DNA of 36,895 nucleotides from Flavobacterium aquidurense (GTDB lineage: Bacteria > Bacteroidota > Bacteroidia > Flavobacteriales > Flavobacteriaceae): assembly GCA_900107365.1 (NCBI GenBank), contig FNPS01000019.1, positions 1-36,895 on the forward strand, written 5' to 3'. Positions 1 through 11,000 of this stretch are shown here, piece after piece. Position 1 is the first letter of the stretch, and the number at the start of each line of letters is the position of its first letter. The notes under the pieces were generated by a model. The model was not told where the DNA came from, searched no databases, and worked only from the letters and a program-made list of their open reading frames with translations. The translations under genes were made by a program, and so were the position numbers.

Positions 1-30
1 ATCTATTGACCATTCTCTATTTTGTTCCAT
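1..30 (-). CDS. Possible 5' end of a gene leaving the window
   Basis: Reading the minus strand from position 30, an ATG opens ten codons (MEQNREWSID) that run off the window edge without a stop. A sequence matching the Bacteroidota -7 consensus lies about 43 bases upstream at 73-80. The peptide is too short to assign to any family, so this is only a plausible gene start. Confidence 0.3.
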   Translation of the reverse strand, partial: MEQNREWSID

Positions 31-72
31 TTGTATTAACTGCTTAAATTCGCTTATAAGGTTTAATTTTTA

Positions 73-80
73 CAAAAGTA
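73..80 (-). promoter_or_regulatory. -7 promoter motif TACTTTTG
   Basis: The minus strand reads TACTTTTG, an exact match to the Bacteroidota TAnnTTTG -7 consensus. It is placed to serve the gene that may start at position 30. No convincing TTG -33 box is seen at the usual 19-21 base spacing, so the call is tentative. Confidence 0.3.
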
Positions 81-85
81 AATAT

Positions 86-118
86 AAACAAAAAAGCTCC
101 AGATTTCTCTGAAGCTTT
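86..118 (-). terminator. Intrinsic terminator of the tRNA-associated repeat family
   Basis: An AAAGCT/AGCTTT plus CAGA/TCTG stem with one mismatch and a TTTC loop (stem 93-118) is followed on the minus strand by a run of six T. The same hairpin follows tRNA-Glu (33670-33698), the initiator tRNA (13371-13401) and a decayed tRNA (13257-13286). Here no intact tRNA precedes it. A short stretch at about 124-155 keeps a T-loop-like TTCGA and may be a tRNA relic. Confidence 0.6.
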
Positions 119-422
119 GTCTTAGTAGTCCTAACGAGACAATTATCGAACCATTTTATAGATGATTTAAAGACTTTAAATATATGAATGTTAAGTTTCT
201 CCTTTTTGAATTTAAATAAACCTTTAAGATCAATTTTGATTTTTGAAAGTTTTTAATTTTATAAAAAAAATAGACCAAAGTTTCCCAATGTTTATTGCAA
301 AAATTGAATATTAAAATTCAAAATGAGGTTTTCCGTAAAATTCTAACAAGTGAGTAACTTAGATTTGCGCGCAAAACTTCGTTATCTGATTATTTTTTTG
401 CAGAAGACTACAAGTTTAAATC
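119..422. other. Gene-free AT-rich leader region
   Basis: No open frame of credible length is present on either strand. The left edge (about 120-160, minus strand) may hold the worn 3' end of a tRNA, judged from its position next to the tRNA-type terminator and a TTCGATA stretch. A -7-like box is at 360-367. The rest is simple AT-rich sequence in which I see nothing else. Confidence 0.4.
360..367 (+). promoter_or_regulatory. -7 promoter motif TAGATTTG
   Basis: TAGATTTG matches the TAnnTTTG consensus exactly and lies upstream of the fibre-gene array. A -33 TTG is not obvious, and only T-rich sequence is present at the expected distance. If used, the transcript would begin near 373 and carry the fibre-gene relic as a leader of about 180 bases. 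Confidence 0.3.
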
Positions 423-562
423 ATTAAAGAAGTCGAAGATTACATCAAAAATAAACGTTCACTGGAATCTGATCAGTTCAGGAAATCAATAACAATGGTT
501 TGATATTAGTATTTGAAAGACTTTCTAAAATTGAAAAAAAAAATAAAAGTTATGAAAATTAA
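423..562 (+). pseudogene. Remnant 3' end of a fifth fibre-like paralogue
   Basis: Translation from 423 gives IKEVEDYIKNKRSLESDQF, which aligns with LQEVEKYIKERGHLENIPS in the C-terminal domain of the gene at 552-1595. Downstream, in another frame, VFERLSKIEKKN matches the last residues of that gene (IFERLSKIEEKL). The stretch between has lost most of the coiled coil and is frameshifted. The relic's terminal stop (560-562) overlaps the ATG of the next gene at 552. This shows that the array once held at least five copies. Confidence 0.75.
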
Positions 563-1595
563 AATTACCCTTCTTGTTTTAATTGTTTTTACGCTATTTG
601 TAAATGCTCAAATATATACACCAATCGGAGCAATTCAGGGTACGTCTGGAAATAATTTTGTAGGTATTGGAACAACTGCTCCTACAAATAAATTAGAAGT
701 TTATGGTGGCCATGGCGATTCCAGAATTTTGCTTCACTCAACTGGGGGAACTAGTGATGTAAATCAAGCTGATTTAATGTTATGGGCAAGCGAACCAGGG
801 CTTACTTATTCAGGTGTTGGAATTGGAAATAATATACATAATTTTAATAATGTAAGTGGAGGTCTACATTTGTTAAACCCAGCACGAGGGGGATCATATC
901 TTAGATTATTAGATAATTTTCTGTCATTAAACATTGTATCTTCTTCTGGAATAGATATACAGGCAATCAAGGTGAATTCGGATGGGAATGTCAGCCTTGG
1001 TGCAGAAAATGTAGGAGTGCAAACTAAACTTCATGTTAAGGAAAGTGGAACATCAAATAATATTTGGCGAGGAAGAATAGTTTCTTCAGGAGATTTAAAT
1101 GCCGTAGTAATAGGTGAAAATAATGGCAAATCATGTTTAGGAGCTCATAACTCACAATTAAATGCCTGGAGTGATTTAATTATTCAAGGAGGTGGAGGAA
1201 ATGTTGGAATTGGAGTTTTTAATCCAATAAATAAATTAGATGTAAACGGAACTATCCATTCCAAAGAAGTAAAAGTCGATATGAATGGCTGGTCAGATTT
1301 TGTATTTAAAAAAGAATATAATTTACCAACACTTCAAGAGGTCGAAAAATACATCAAGGAAAGAGGACATTTAGAGAATATTCCAAGTGAAGAAGAGGTA
1401 TCGAAAAATGGGATTAATCTGGGAGAAATGAATTCTAAATTGTTACAGCAGATTGAAGAAATGGTTTTATATATGATTGAACAAAACAAACAAATTCTTG
1501 ATCAAAAAAGTGAAATGGATAAATTGAAAAACGAAAATAAAAATTTCAAATTAATATTTGAAAGACTTTCTAAAATTGAAGAAAAATTAAAATAA
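552..1595 (+). CDS. Secreted fibre-like protein, C-terminal type A
   Basis: This 347-residue protein has a Sec signal peptide (MKIKITLLVLIVFTLFVNAQ), so I start at 552. An in-frame ATG at 513 lies inside the relic of the upstream copy. Two GIGTTAPTNKLEVYG-like motifs (about residues 37-50 and 215-235) resemble segments common in phage tail fibres and Bacteroidota surface fibres. The last 110 residues are a conserved domain (SKEVKVDMNGWSDFVF, then LPTLQEVEKYI) ending in a coiled coil. It is closest to the gene at 3551-4522 in that domain, but the middle is unrelated. No T9SS sorting tail is visible. The function is unknown; a trimeric surface or secreted fibre is an inference from the motifs. 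Confidence 0.75.
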   Translation: MKIKITLLVLIVFTLFVNAQIYTPIGAIQGTSGNNFVGIGTTAPTNKLEVYGGHGDSRILLHSTGGTSDVNQADLMLWASEPGLTYSGVGIGNNIHNFNNVSGGLHLLNPARGGSYLRLLDNFLSLNIVSSSGIDIQAIKVNSDGNVSLGAENVGVQTKLHVKESGTSNNIWRGRIVSSGDLNAVVIGENNGKSCLGAHNSQLNAWSDLIIQGGGGNVGIGVFNPINKLDVNGTIHSKEVKVDMNGWSDFVFKKEYNLPTLQEVEKYIKERGHLENIPSEEEVSKNGINLGEMNSKLLQQIEEMVLYMIEQNKQILDQKSEMDKLKNENKNFKLIFERLSKIEEKLK

Positions 1596-1601
1596 AAGCA
1601 T

Positions 1602-2573
1602 ATGAATAAATCTCTACTATTAATTATTACCCTATTTCATTCATTTTTACAAAGCCAAACTTTTAATGGCAATTTAGGCTCTCAAAGTTTAAATTGGAAT
1701 ACGGATCAAAAGGTTTTTAATACCATTCCAAGGGACGGAATTGCTCCTATGTCTATCAAATTATGGGATAATTACAATGGGATAAATGCACCTTCACAAT
1801 ACGGAACTTTACTCGAAATAAATGGTCGAGTCTCACATTTAGATTCTCAGCTTTATTTCGCAGGTAGTGGTGATAATGGAAGAATATTATATAGAAGCGC
1901 ATTTTATGGACAAACGACATGGCAAGATTGGCAGTATCTTTTAGATTCAAAAAACGATATTGAAACGATGGGTAATTTAAAAATTACAGGAAATAGTAAT
2001 AGTTATATTCTAAATGGAAATATAGGTATTGGAACAACTGCACCAACATATAAATTAGATGTCATTGGTGATATAGCTTTTTTATATGGTAGAGCAATTT
2101 ATTCAAAGGGATATGCATTTTCTAAAGTCTTAGAGTCTACTTATAATGGGACTAATGATGTAATCTACCTTTACACAGCAGGTGCAGCTCCAACGAACGC
2201 TATTCCAAAAATGACATTATTAAGTAATGGCAATGTTGGCATTGGAACAACAAACCCAACATCAAAACTTACTGTGGCAGGAAACATAAATTCCCGTGAA
2301 GTAAAAGTAACAGTAGATGCCGGTGCTGATTTTGTATTTGAAAAGGATTACGAATTACCTTCTCTAGATTCTGTTGACAGATACATCAAGGAAAATAAGC
2401 ATTTACCTGAAGTTGCTTCTGCCAATGAAATGAAAAAAGATGGAATTAATTTATCTGAAATGAATATTAAACTTTTACAGAAAATTGAAGAGTTGACCTT
2501 GTATATGATTGAAATAAAAAAGGAAAATGAGAAAATGAAATATGACATAATAAAATTAAAAGAACATAAATAA
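1602..2573 (+). CDS. Secreted fibre-like protein, C-terminal type B
   Basis: This 323-residue protein has an N-terminal signal peptide (MNKSLLLIITLFHSFLQSQ) and begins 6 bases after the previous stop, so it is probably co-transcribed. Residues about 60-115 end in TTWQDWQYLLDS, like the W..W strand of pyocin-knob domains of tail fibres. GIGTTAPTYKLDVIG and GIGTTNPTSKLTVAG follow. The C-terminal domain (NSREVKVTVDAGADFVFE, LPSLDSVDRYIKENKHLP, NLSEMN) and coiled-coil tail are almost the same as in the next gene. The role is not known. It lacks the catalytic signature of S74 self-cleaving chaperones. Confidence 0.75.
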   Translation: MNKSLLLIITLFHSFLQSQTFNGNLGSQSLNWNTDQKVFNTIPRDGIAPMSIKLWDNYNGINAPSQYGTLLEINGRVSHLDSQLYFAGSGDNGRILYRSAFYGQTTWQDWQYLLDSKNDIETMGNLKITGNSNSYILNGNIGIGTTAPTYKLDVIGDIAFLYGRAIYSKGYAFSKVLESTYNGTNDVIYLYTAGAAPTNAIPKMTLLSNGNVGIGTTNPTSKLTVAGNINSREVKVTVDAGADFVFEKDYELPSLDSVDRYIKENKHLPEVASANEMKKDGINLSEMNIKLLQKIEELTLYMIEIKKENEKMKYDIIKLKEHK

Positions 2574-2580
2574 TAGCAAA

Positions 2581-3543
2581 ATGAAAAAACAAGTATTCCC
2601 TTTAATAGCCTTCGTCCTTTTTTCTATATATAACAAAAACTACGCTCAAAATAGTACATATTTATCTGTAAATGACACTAGATCTCAAAATGATTTACCA
2701 AATTTTTCAGGTTTTTCAGTTAGATCAGATTTTAAACTAAGAGCTGCTATTGGAGTGCCTGGATCAGGAATGTATTCAGCAAATTTAACTTTATCTCCAT
2801 GGGGGGATAATAGTGGTGATAAAAACCATCAATTAAATTTTAACAACGGTGGTGTTTTTTATAGAAATGCCTTTCCGCAGGACCCACAGTGGGGAAATTG
2901 GCAACAATTAATAATGGCCAATTCCAATGGAAATGTTGCTATTGGGAAAGATAATTCAAGTAGTAAACTTGAAATTAATGAAAGTAGCGAAAGCAAGCCA
3001 TCCGGGCAATTAGCACCAACAAAATCTATTCTGAAACTATCTCGTAATGGTTCTACAAACTATACTTATAATGAAAATGCCGAATTTAGAATAGGGCATG
3101 GCGGAAGCGGTGTTTCTGGAAGTAAACTTGAATTATATGTAAATGGCAGTGCAAATACGAATTCAATTCCTGATCAACAGGTGATGACCTGGAATTATGA
3201 CGGAAATGTCGGCATTGGCACCACTAATCCAACCTCAAAACTTACTGTAGCGGGAAATATCAACTCTCGTGAAGTAAAAGTAACAGTAGATGCCGGAGCT
3301 GATTTTGTTTTTGAAAATAATTACAATTTGCCATCTCTGGATGCTGTTGATCAATATATCAAAGAAAATAAACATTTACCTGAAATCGCATCAGCTGATG
3401 AAATGAAAAAAGAGGGGATTAATTTATCAGAAATGAATATTAAGTTATTACAAAAAATCGAAGAAATGACTTTATACTTGATTGAACAGAATAAAAAAAT
3501 TATTCATTTAGAAAATAGACTAAAAAAAGTAGAAAATAATTAA
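2581..3543 (+). CDS. Secreted fibre-like protein, C-terminal type B
   Basis: This 320-residue protein has a signal peptide ending near NYAQ and starts 7 bases after the previous gene. A knob-like segment (RNAFPQDPQWGNWQQLI, about residues 97-113) and GNVGIGTTNPTSKLTVAG precede the conserved C-terminal domain. About 38 residues across that junction, up to ADFVFE, are identical to the previous gene, whereas the central domain differs. That pattern points to duplication followed by replacement of the middle, or to gene conversion of the ends. A C-terminal heptad-rich tail suggests oligomerisation. Function is inferred only from resemblance to tail-fibre architecture. Confidence 0.75.
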   Translation: MKKQVFPLIAFVLFSIYNKNYAQNSTYLSVNDTRSQNDLPNFSGFSVRSDFKLRAAIGVPGSGMYSANLTLSPWGDNSGDKNHQLNFNNGGVFYRNAFPQDPQWGNWQQLIMANSNGNVAIGKDNSSSKLEINESSESKPSGQLAPTKSILKLSRNGSTNYTYNENAEFRIGHGGSGVSGSKLELYVNGSANTNSIPDQQVMTWNYDGNVGIGTTNPTSKLTVAGNINSREVKVTVDAGADFVFENNYNLPSLDAVDQYIKENKHLPEIASADEMKKEGINLSEMNIKLLQKIEEMTLYLIEQNKKIIHLENRLKKVENN

Positions 3544-3550
3544 AAATAAG

Positions 3551-4522
3551 ATGATGATGAAAAAATCAATTTTACTATCAATAACATTTGTAATCTTTAA
3601 TTATATCAGTTTGATAGCACAAAGTTTAAATCCATCGAATGCTATCGGAAGCGCGGGTACGGCAGACTATTTCAAAGGAGGATACACTTTTGCGTATGCG
3701 GACTCGGGAACTCCATGGAACGGTGCTCTTATTAGTTATGGTGGTTTGGGAAATCAATATGATTGTCAAATAAGTTCAGATTATGGACCTCATGGAGGTA
3801 GTCATATATCGTATCGAACTAAAAATGGTGATACTAACACATGGAATCCCTGGTATGAATTAGCAACTAGAGGGAGAAATGATTTTGCAGGAAATCAGAG
3901 TATTAGTGGAAATTTAGGAATAGGTAGTTCTAATCCTCAAGCAGGTATAGATATATTTAGATCACATGATCCAAACATCGCAAAAGCAATAAAAATTATG
4001 TACCAAGGTTCTTGGGGCACACCTCAATATGCAAGTAATTATAGATTTATAGATATTCAAAGTACTGAAGAAGGGAGTATTTTAGCATTGAATGCTTATG
4101 GAATGGGTTTAGGATTTAATCCTCCATCTTACAGCTCTCCAGATAAATTGTATATCAATGGTAACGTTGGTATTGGCACAACAACGCCAGATGCAAAATT
4201 AGCCGTAAACGGAACAATCCATTCCAAAGAAGTAAAAGTCGATGTGAATGGCTGGCCCGATTACGTTTTCAAAAAAGAATACGATTTACCAACACTTCAA
4301 GAAGTCGAAAAACACATCAATGAAAAAGGACATTTAGAGAGTATTCCAAGTGAAGAAGAGGTATTGAAAAACGGGATTAATTTGGGGGAAATGAATATTA
4401 AGCTTTTACAGAAAATTGAAGAATTGACTCTGTACACAATCGAGCAACAGAAAAATACTGAAAAATTAGCCAAAGTTATTGAAACACTCACTAAGAGATT
4501 AGAAGTAGTTGAAAATAAATAA
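3551..4522 (+). CDS. Secreted fibre-like protein, C-terminal type A
   Basis: This protein is 323 residues long. The start is one of three consecutive ATG codons, and a signal peptide follows (MKKSILLSITFVIFNYISLIAQ). A knob-like stretch with the W..W pattern (TNTWNPWYELATRG, about residues 95-108), a GIGSSNPQAGIDIF unit and GIGTTTPDAKLAVNG precede the type A C-terminal domain. That domain (NGTIHSKEVKVDVNGWPDYV, then LPTLQEVEKHI) matches the first gene of the array rather than its direct neighbours, giving an A-B-B-A order. The gene lies 7 bases after its neighbour. Surface or secreted fibre is the best guess and no enzyme motif is seen. Confidence 0.75.
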   Translation: MMMKKSILLSITFVIFNYISLIAQSLNPSNAIGSAGTADYFKGGYTFAYADSGTPWNGALISYGGLGNQYDCQISSDYGPHGGSHISYRTKNGDTNTWNPWYELATRGRNDFAGNQSISGNLGIGSSNPQAGIDIFRSHDPNIAKAIKIMYQGSWGTPQYASNYRFIDIQSTEEGSILALNAYGMGLGFNPPSYSSPDKLYINGNVGIGTTTPDAKLAVNGTIHSKEVKVDVNGWPDYVFKKEYDLPTLQEVEKHINEKGHLESIPSEEEVLKNGINLGEMNIKLLQKIEELTLYTIEQQKNTEKLAKVIETLTKRLEVVENK

Positions 4523-4541
4523 CGAGATTAAAAATATTAAT

Positions 4542-5000
4542 ATGAAAAAAATAATTGCCCTTATAGTGTTTGGAATAACCCTTTTTTCAAACGCCCAACA
4601 AAAAATAACTTTTAATTATGATTCTGCCGGAAATCAGATCTTAAGAGAGTTATGCCTTTCGGGATGCAACCCACTAGCAAAACCGGCCAAAGAAGAAGTA
4701 AAAGAAATTGAGGCTTTAGCCGATGAAGATTTACTGAAATTCTCGCAAGAAGATGTTATTTCCTATTATCCCAATCCGGTAAAAGAGGAACTTTATATAA
4801 AATGGGAACTCAAGGATGAGAACTACGTTACCTCTATTCAGGTCTTTAATTTAACAGGGCAGCTACTAAGAAGTTACGAGCCAACTGCTCACAATGATAA
4901 CCAGAATATTGCTTTTCAGGATTATCCAACGGGAATTTATGCTGTTATGCTTTACTACAATAACGGTGAGCAAAAATCAATTAAAATTATCAAGAAATAA
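4542..5000 (+). CDS. Small T9SS type A cargo with a YD-like motif
   Basis: I choose the ATG at 4542 because it opens directly on a signal peptide (MKKIIALIVFGITLFSNAQ). An upstream in-frame ATG at 4509 overlaps the previous gene and precedes no secretion signal. The 152-residue product has three parts: the signal, a short middle with NYDSAGNQILR (which resembles one YD repeat) followed by an acidic linker, and a C-terminal T9SS type A sorting domain from about residue 73 (SYYPNPVKEELYI ... GIYAVMLYYNNGE ... IKIIKK). It should cross the outer membrane through the type IX system. With almost no cargo besides the sorting tail, and directly before the RHS gene by 3 bases, it may be an accessory of that protein. 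Confidence 0.8.
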   Translation: MKKIIALIVFGITLFSNAQQKITFNYDSAGNQILRELCLSGCNPLAKPAKEEVKEIEALADEDLLKFSQEDVISYYPNPVKEELYIKWELKDENYVTSIQVFNLTGQLLRSYEPTAHNDNQNIAFQDYPTGIYAVMLYYNNGEQKSIKIIKK

Positions 5001-5003
5001 TAT

Positions 5004-8000
5004 ATGAGAAATTTTTACTTTACATTCCTATTTATCAGTTTATCTTTTCTTGCGTCAGCTCAGGATTCCGGAGGAACACCTGTTGAAGGTGTAACTCTTA
5101 TCAAGAGAAGTAATGAAATACTAAATACTCCAGTTAATAAGACTCAAATCAATAGCGAAGCATCTAGTTTATCAGCAGTAAACGCAACACCGGCTCCTAC
5201 TGGAAATTCAACAGAAGTAGGGATTACCGAAGGACAATTGTCAGTTTCACTTAACGGAGTAGCGGGTTATTCTATTCCAATTGCAGTACCTGCAGGAATT
5301 AATGGTGTTGTTCCTCAGATAAGTTTAGTTTATAGTAGTCAGGCAGGAAATGGAATTGCAGGGTACGGCTGGAACATCGCAGGTGTTTCTGCTATTACCA
5401 GAATTCCGAGGACAAAATTTCATGATGGTGCAGTGGGAGGCGTAAATCTTGATGCCAACGACCGCTTTGCTCTGGATGGACAACGGTTGATTTTAAAAAC
5501 TGGGGCAGCGTATGGCGCGGCGGGTTCAACTTATGAAACCGAGAATTTTTCCAATATTAAAATTAGTGCTGTCGGAGTATCGCCACTAGGTGCTAATTAT
5601 GGGCCTGCCTCTTTTTTAGTATCATACCCTGATGGTTCTGTAGCAGAGTTTGGTTCTACTTTAGATTCCCAATCAATTACCACATGGACCATAAATTATT
5701 GGCAAAATCCGCAAGGAGTAAGAATTTCATATAACTATACTAAAATAGAAAACAGTATTGCTATAACTAGCATAAAATATGGTACAACAGGAACGACAGC
5801 TCCTATTAATGAAATTCAGTTTGTTTATGGTACTCGTACAAGGCCAGAGCAGTCCTATATAGGTGGTAAAAGCATACTGAATAACAAGATATTAGAAAAA
5901 ATTCAAGTGAGAGGCAATGGAATAGGTTTTAGAAATTATAACTTTTCATACAATTCTAGCTCTTTAGGATATCAGCGGTTAGAGAAAGTATTTGAATTAA
6001 GTGGGGATGGGACTAAAAGTTATAACCCAACGGTATTCTATTACGAAAACTCCAGCGAATTAATATCATATGCAAATATTACCACAAACTTAAGCGTTGG
6101 GAATATATCATCTCAAAATGCAGCTACTGTTTCCGGAGATTTTGGTGGTGATGAAAAAATGGATTTCTTGATCTATCCTACAATTGGCCCTGATACTAAA
6201 TCAAAGTACTGGCTGTATTCTGATATAAATTCAGGAGGCACTAATTTGGGTTTCGAACATAAAGTGGGGTATTTTGAGACTATTTTCCCTGTTAATTGGT
6301 TAACTTGGAATAATAAGCTTTATGCAAAACAAGGCTGGGCTGTGGCAAAAAAATCAGCTACTAATTATACTTTTACGGTTTATTCTGCTGGAATATCATC
6401 ACCTATTTATTACCAATACGAAAAAGTGGTAAATTTTCCAACTCAAACTATTGGGGGATCTGGTGATGATTATTGCTCAACAGTTGATGTAGAAACTATT
6501 TTCCCAAAGAAAATACTTTCAGGAGATTTTAATGGTGATGGTATAACTGATGTTATTGCTATTGACCTAGAGCTTCGATCATTTAGTTATACAGATGATT
6601 ATTATTATGGCTGTTTAACAAATTCAGAAATAATAACTTCCAAGAAAGTATATTTTGTAGATTTAAAAAGAGATAATACTACCAATTTTCTAACCTATTC
6701 TGGTGAATTGGCTTCAGTTATAACTTCCAGTTCTAAGGTGGAAGTAGCCGATGTAAATGGAGACGGTAAATCGGATTTTATGGTTTTTGAAAATGGAAAG
6801 GTAACAACCTATACACTCAATAGTACGAATCAATTAGTTTTATTATGGAACTATCCAGATGCAAATATCTCTGTAGATTTAAGTAAAACAATTTTATTGG
6901 GTGATTATAATGGTGATGGGAAAACCGATTTTATGATACCGAAAGGATACGGATTTACAGAATGGTATCAATATAATTCTACAGGAACTGATTTTATCAA
7001 GGTAATTCAAAATAATAATATTACCTTTTTACAAAATACAACGTCAAGTACCAATAGTTATATAGCTTCTGATTGTAATAAAGATGGGAAATCAGATTTA
7101 ATTCGCACTAATACACGTTTAGATCAAGCTGGGAATGGTCAAATAGAGGTTAACTATTATCCAAATTTAAATGGTGTTTTTAGTCCTAATTTTAGATATA
7201 CAACTGCAAGTTCGTTCACTTCAGATATTAAACTTAATATTCTGCCGATTTACCTACCCACAGGAAGAGGAATCGTAATTAAAGACAAACCCTATAATCC
7301 AACTCTCGAAATTGCATTTCTGGGTAATAATAAAATTTTTTATTTTAATTCTAATAAAGATAACACTACAGATCAATTACTACGAACTATAACCACTGGA
7401 AACGGAGTAAGAGAATCAATTACCTATCAGCCATTATCTGCGACTTCTTATAATGAGCTATATATGTCAATATATACTACTGGATATGCTGAGACTTATC
7501 CCAAGATAGATATAGAATCTGCAGCAACTGTACAGCTAGTTACCAAATTAGAAAAACAAAGCGCTTCTGTTTATAAAAAACAATTGTTTACCTATGCGGG
7601 TGCAACTTCCAATTTAGAAGGATTAGGTTTTATGGGGTTTCGCGCTTCGATGCGAACTAATTGGTTCGAAGATGATAGCAAGGCAATTAGTACCGTGTCT
7701 AAGTTTGATCCAAATTTGCGTGGAGCTATTGTTGAGAGTTATACTTATTTAGGGATAGTTAGTCCTTCAATTGCATTAAATAATGTGGCTCCAAACGTTC
7801 CCAGAGCAAGCCAAATTACTGTAAACAATACTAGAACAGCAACTGAGACTATTTTAGCAACAAACAGTATTACGTTTAGTCCGGGTGCAATTATTACCCC
7901 TGGAGCAGGTAATACTTTTATTGCTAAAATCACTTCTGATTACGACGCTAATGGATATACAGAAACAAATACTAGTCCTCCTTATGATCTGATAAGTAAA

Positions 8001-11000
8001 TCCTTGGCATTTTATGAAACTAGCCTATCTCCATCCAAAGTTTTTAAACTCCAAAATGTAAGATCCAACAATTATGATATTCTAAGTGATAGTAGTGATG
8101 AAACCAATACTGTATATGATAATTTCAACAATCCTATAGAGTCGATAACTAAAATTAGAGCAGGAGGAACAAACCAACAAGTCACTACTAATGTAATAGC
8201 CTATGAACCGGTAATAAATTCGCCTTATATGGTAGGCAGGATTAAAAGCAAAACACAAAACGTAACTGCTTCTGGTGATAGTATGAATTCTAAGGAAACG
8301 TATCAATACGGCTCGGGATCAGAAAGTAATTTATTAAAAATAATCCAAAAATGGGGTAACAATACTGGGGCTATTACAGAAACCAATGGGTATGACACTT
8401 TTGGAAATATCATATTAAAAACGATATCGGCACCTGGCTTGACAGATAGAAAAACGAGTTTTGTATATGATCCAACAGGGATTTTATTAAAAGAAAGTAC
8501 TGATATTGAAGGATTCAAAACAGCATTCGAGTATTATCCTAACGGTACACTCAAATCAGAAAACAAACAAACGGAACTTGGTGTCTGGAATAATGCTTTG
8601 TTAACAGGTTATGAGTATGATTCCTGGTTCAAGAAAACTGTAGTCACTGATTATGTGGGTAAAACCCATACCTATGCCTATATGCGTGAAAGCGAAAAAG
8701 CTAAAATCACCCTCACTGGAAACACTGATGATACTTATAGTGAAGAGCTATTTGATGAATTGGGCAGAAAAATACGTACTGGTATAAAAGGCATACAAGG
8801 CACTATGTCCTACAAAGATTTTAAATATGATATTTACGACCGCAATTTTAGTGTTAGCGAACCCAATACAGGCAGTCCATTATGGAATACCACTTTGTAT
8901 GATGTTTACGGCCGTCCCGAAACTATTACAGATTATAAAGGTAAAGTATCGACTATAAAATATGATAAACGAACCACTACAATCACCGACGGCAGCACTG
9001 GTCAAATCAAAACATTTACTAAAAATGCCATGGGTAATGTTCTTACATTGCTCGAAAGCCCAATCGGAGGTACTGTAAATTATAATTATTTTGCTAACGG
9101 AAATCTTAAGGAAACTAATTACAATGGCAATAAAATAAGTATAACACAAGATGGGTGGGGGCGTAAGATTAGCTTAACAGATACTTCGGCCGGTACATAC
9201 ACGTATGATTATAACGAACTCGGAGAAAGCACAAAAGAAACGACTCCAAATGGCACGACTACATATAAACTGAACGATTGGGGTAAAATCGAAATCAAAA
9301 CTGTAGCAGGTAATAATACTAACAGTACTACTCAGTACACCTATACACCAGACAGCAAATTACTTCTAAAAATGGTATATACTGATGGTGGGGATGCAGG
9401 GAAAACAATTATTACCGATTTTAGCTACGACGCAAAAAAACGATTGGAAACCACGACAGAAACTACAGGTTATGGTGCTGTTTTTAAAATAAAATTAGAG
9501 TATGATGCCTGGGGTAGGGTTGAAAAAGAAACCAAAACAGCATCTTTAAACGGAAAAAACAGTACTTACAGTACGCAAAATGAGTACAAAAATGGCTTTG
9601 CATACAAAATATACGAAATAAAAAATGGGCAAAAGACCAAAACTCTTTGGGAAACAACTGAGGTAAATGCTCAAGGGCAGTTGACCAAAGCAGCACTAGG
9701 CAATGGAATTACTATCAATAATATATATGACAGTTACGGCTATGTAACCAATATGAAGCACACTTTAGGTATGACCACCATTATGGAATTAGGTACCAAT
9801 TTCGACACGCAAAGAGGGAATCTTAAGTGGCGTAAAAACAGCCTTTTTGGAAATGTTACCGAAAATTTCGATTATGATAGCCAGGACCGTCTTATACAGT
9901 ACCCTAATGCACAAGGAGTGCAAGAGAATCAGACCTATGAAGACGATGGGCGTATTAAATCTAACTCGTTAGGAACTTACAATTATGCCAATTCAAATAA
10001 AAAATACCAAAACACTTCGATAGTACTAACTGCCTCGGCTTTATCTGATTATCAAAATAAACCCTTACAGACGGTGAGCTATAACACTTTTAAAAGTCCT
10101 GTAGAAATAGTAGAAGATGGTAAAGACAAAATAAGCTTTGTGTATAATGCCCACAACAATCGAAGTGTTATGTTTTATGGAGGATTAGGGCTTAAAGAAA
10201 CCCGAACTTATCGTAAACATTACAGTGCCGATGGCTCTATGGAGATCAAAGAAAATACCCAAACAGGAGCGATTGAGTTCGTAACTTATATTGGTGGTGA
10301 TGGGTACTCGGCTCCGGTTGTTTATAAAAAAGCATATAGTAGTGTAGGAGCTATACAAGAACAAACATTATATTTGCATAGAGATTATCAAGGGAGTATC
10401 CTGGCAATAACCAATGAGACTGGAGCTATAGTAGAAAAAAGAAAGTTTGACGCTTGGGGAGCTATTGAAAAAGTACAGGATGGTGCAGGTAATATATTAA
10501 ACGGTCTTACTATTCTTGATAGAGGCTATACAGGACATGAACATCTGCAAAGCGTAGGTCTTATACACATGAATGGACGTCTGTATGATCCTAAACTTCA
10601 CCGTTTCCTGCAACCAGATAATTATGTACAAGATCCAAGTAATACCCAAAATTATAACCGTTATGGATATGTACTAAACAACCCTCTAAAATACACGGAT
10701 CCTAGTGGGGAGTTCAAAATTAATTGGAATGACATAATTGCAGGAGTGGCAATCGTAGCTGGAACTATCTTATCTTTTGTACCAGGAGGCGCAGCTATTG
10801 GAGTTCCGTTAATTGGAGCTGGAGTCGCACATTTTGGTGCTACATATGCTGAGTATACGAAAACTGGCGATTGGAATGCTGCATCAAATAATGCAGGGAT
10901 TACTTTTGGTGCTACAGTAACTACTGATTTTGGTTATGATGATTCGAAAAATCATATTCCTGGTGTTATTCAAAATGATCCTATTGTGGAGCCTAAGTCA

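Noticed and set aside
552..4522. Fibre-like genes as S74 self-cleaving tail fibres or as part of a prophage
   Set aside because: The S74 catalytic signature is not visible, every protein has a Sec signal peptide, and no phage structural genes are near.
7745..9696. Several 60-90 codon minus-strand frames inside the RHS gene
   Set aside because: They are antisense to a clear coding frame, have no domain and are expected by chance in AT-rich YD-repeat DNA.
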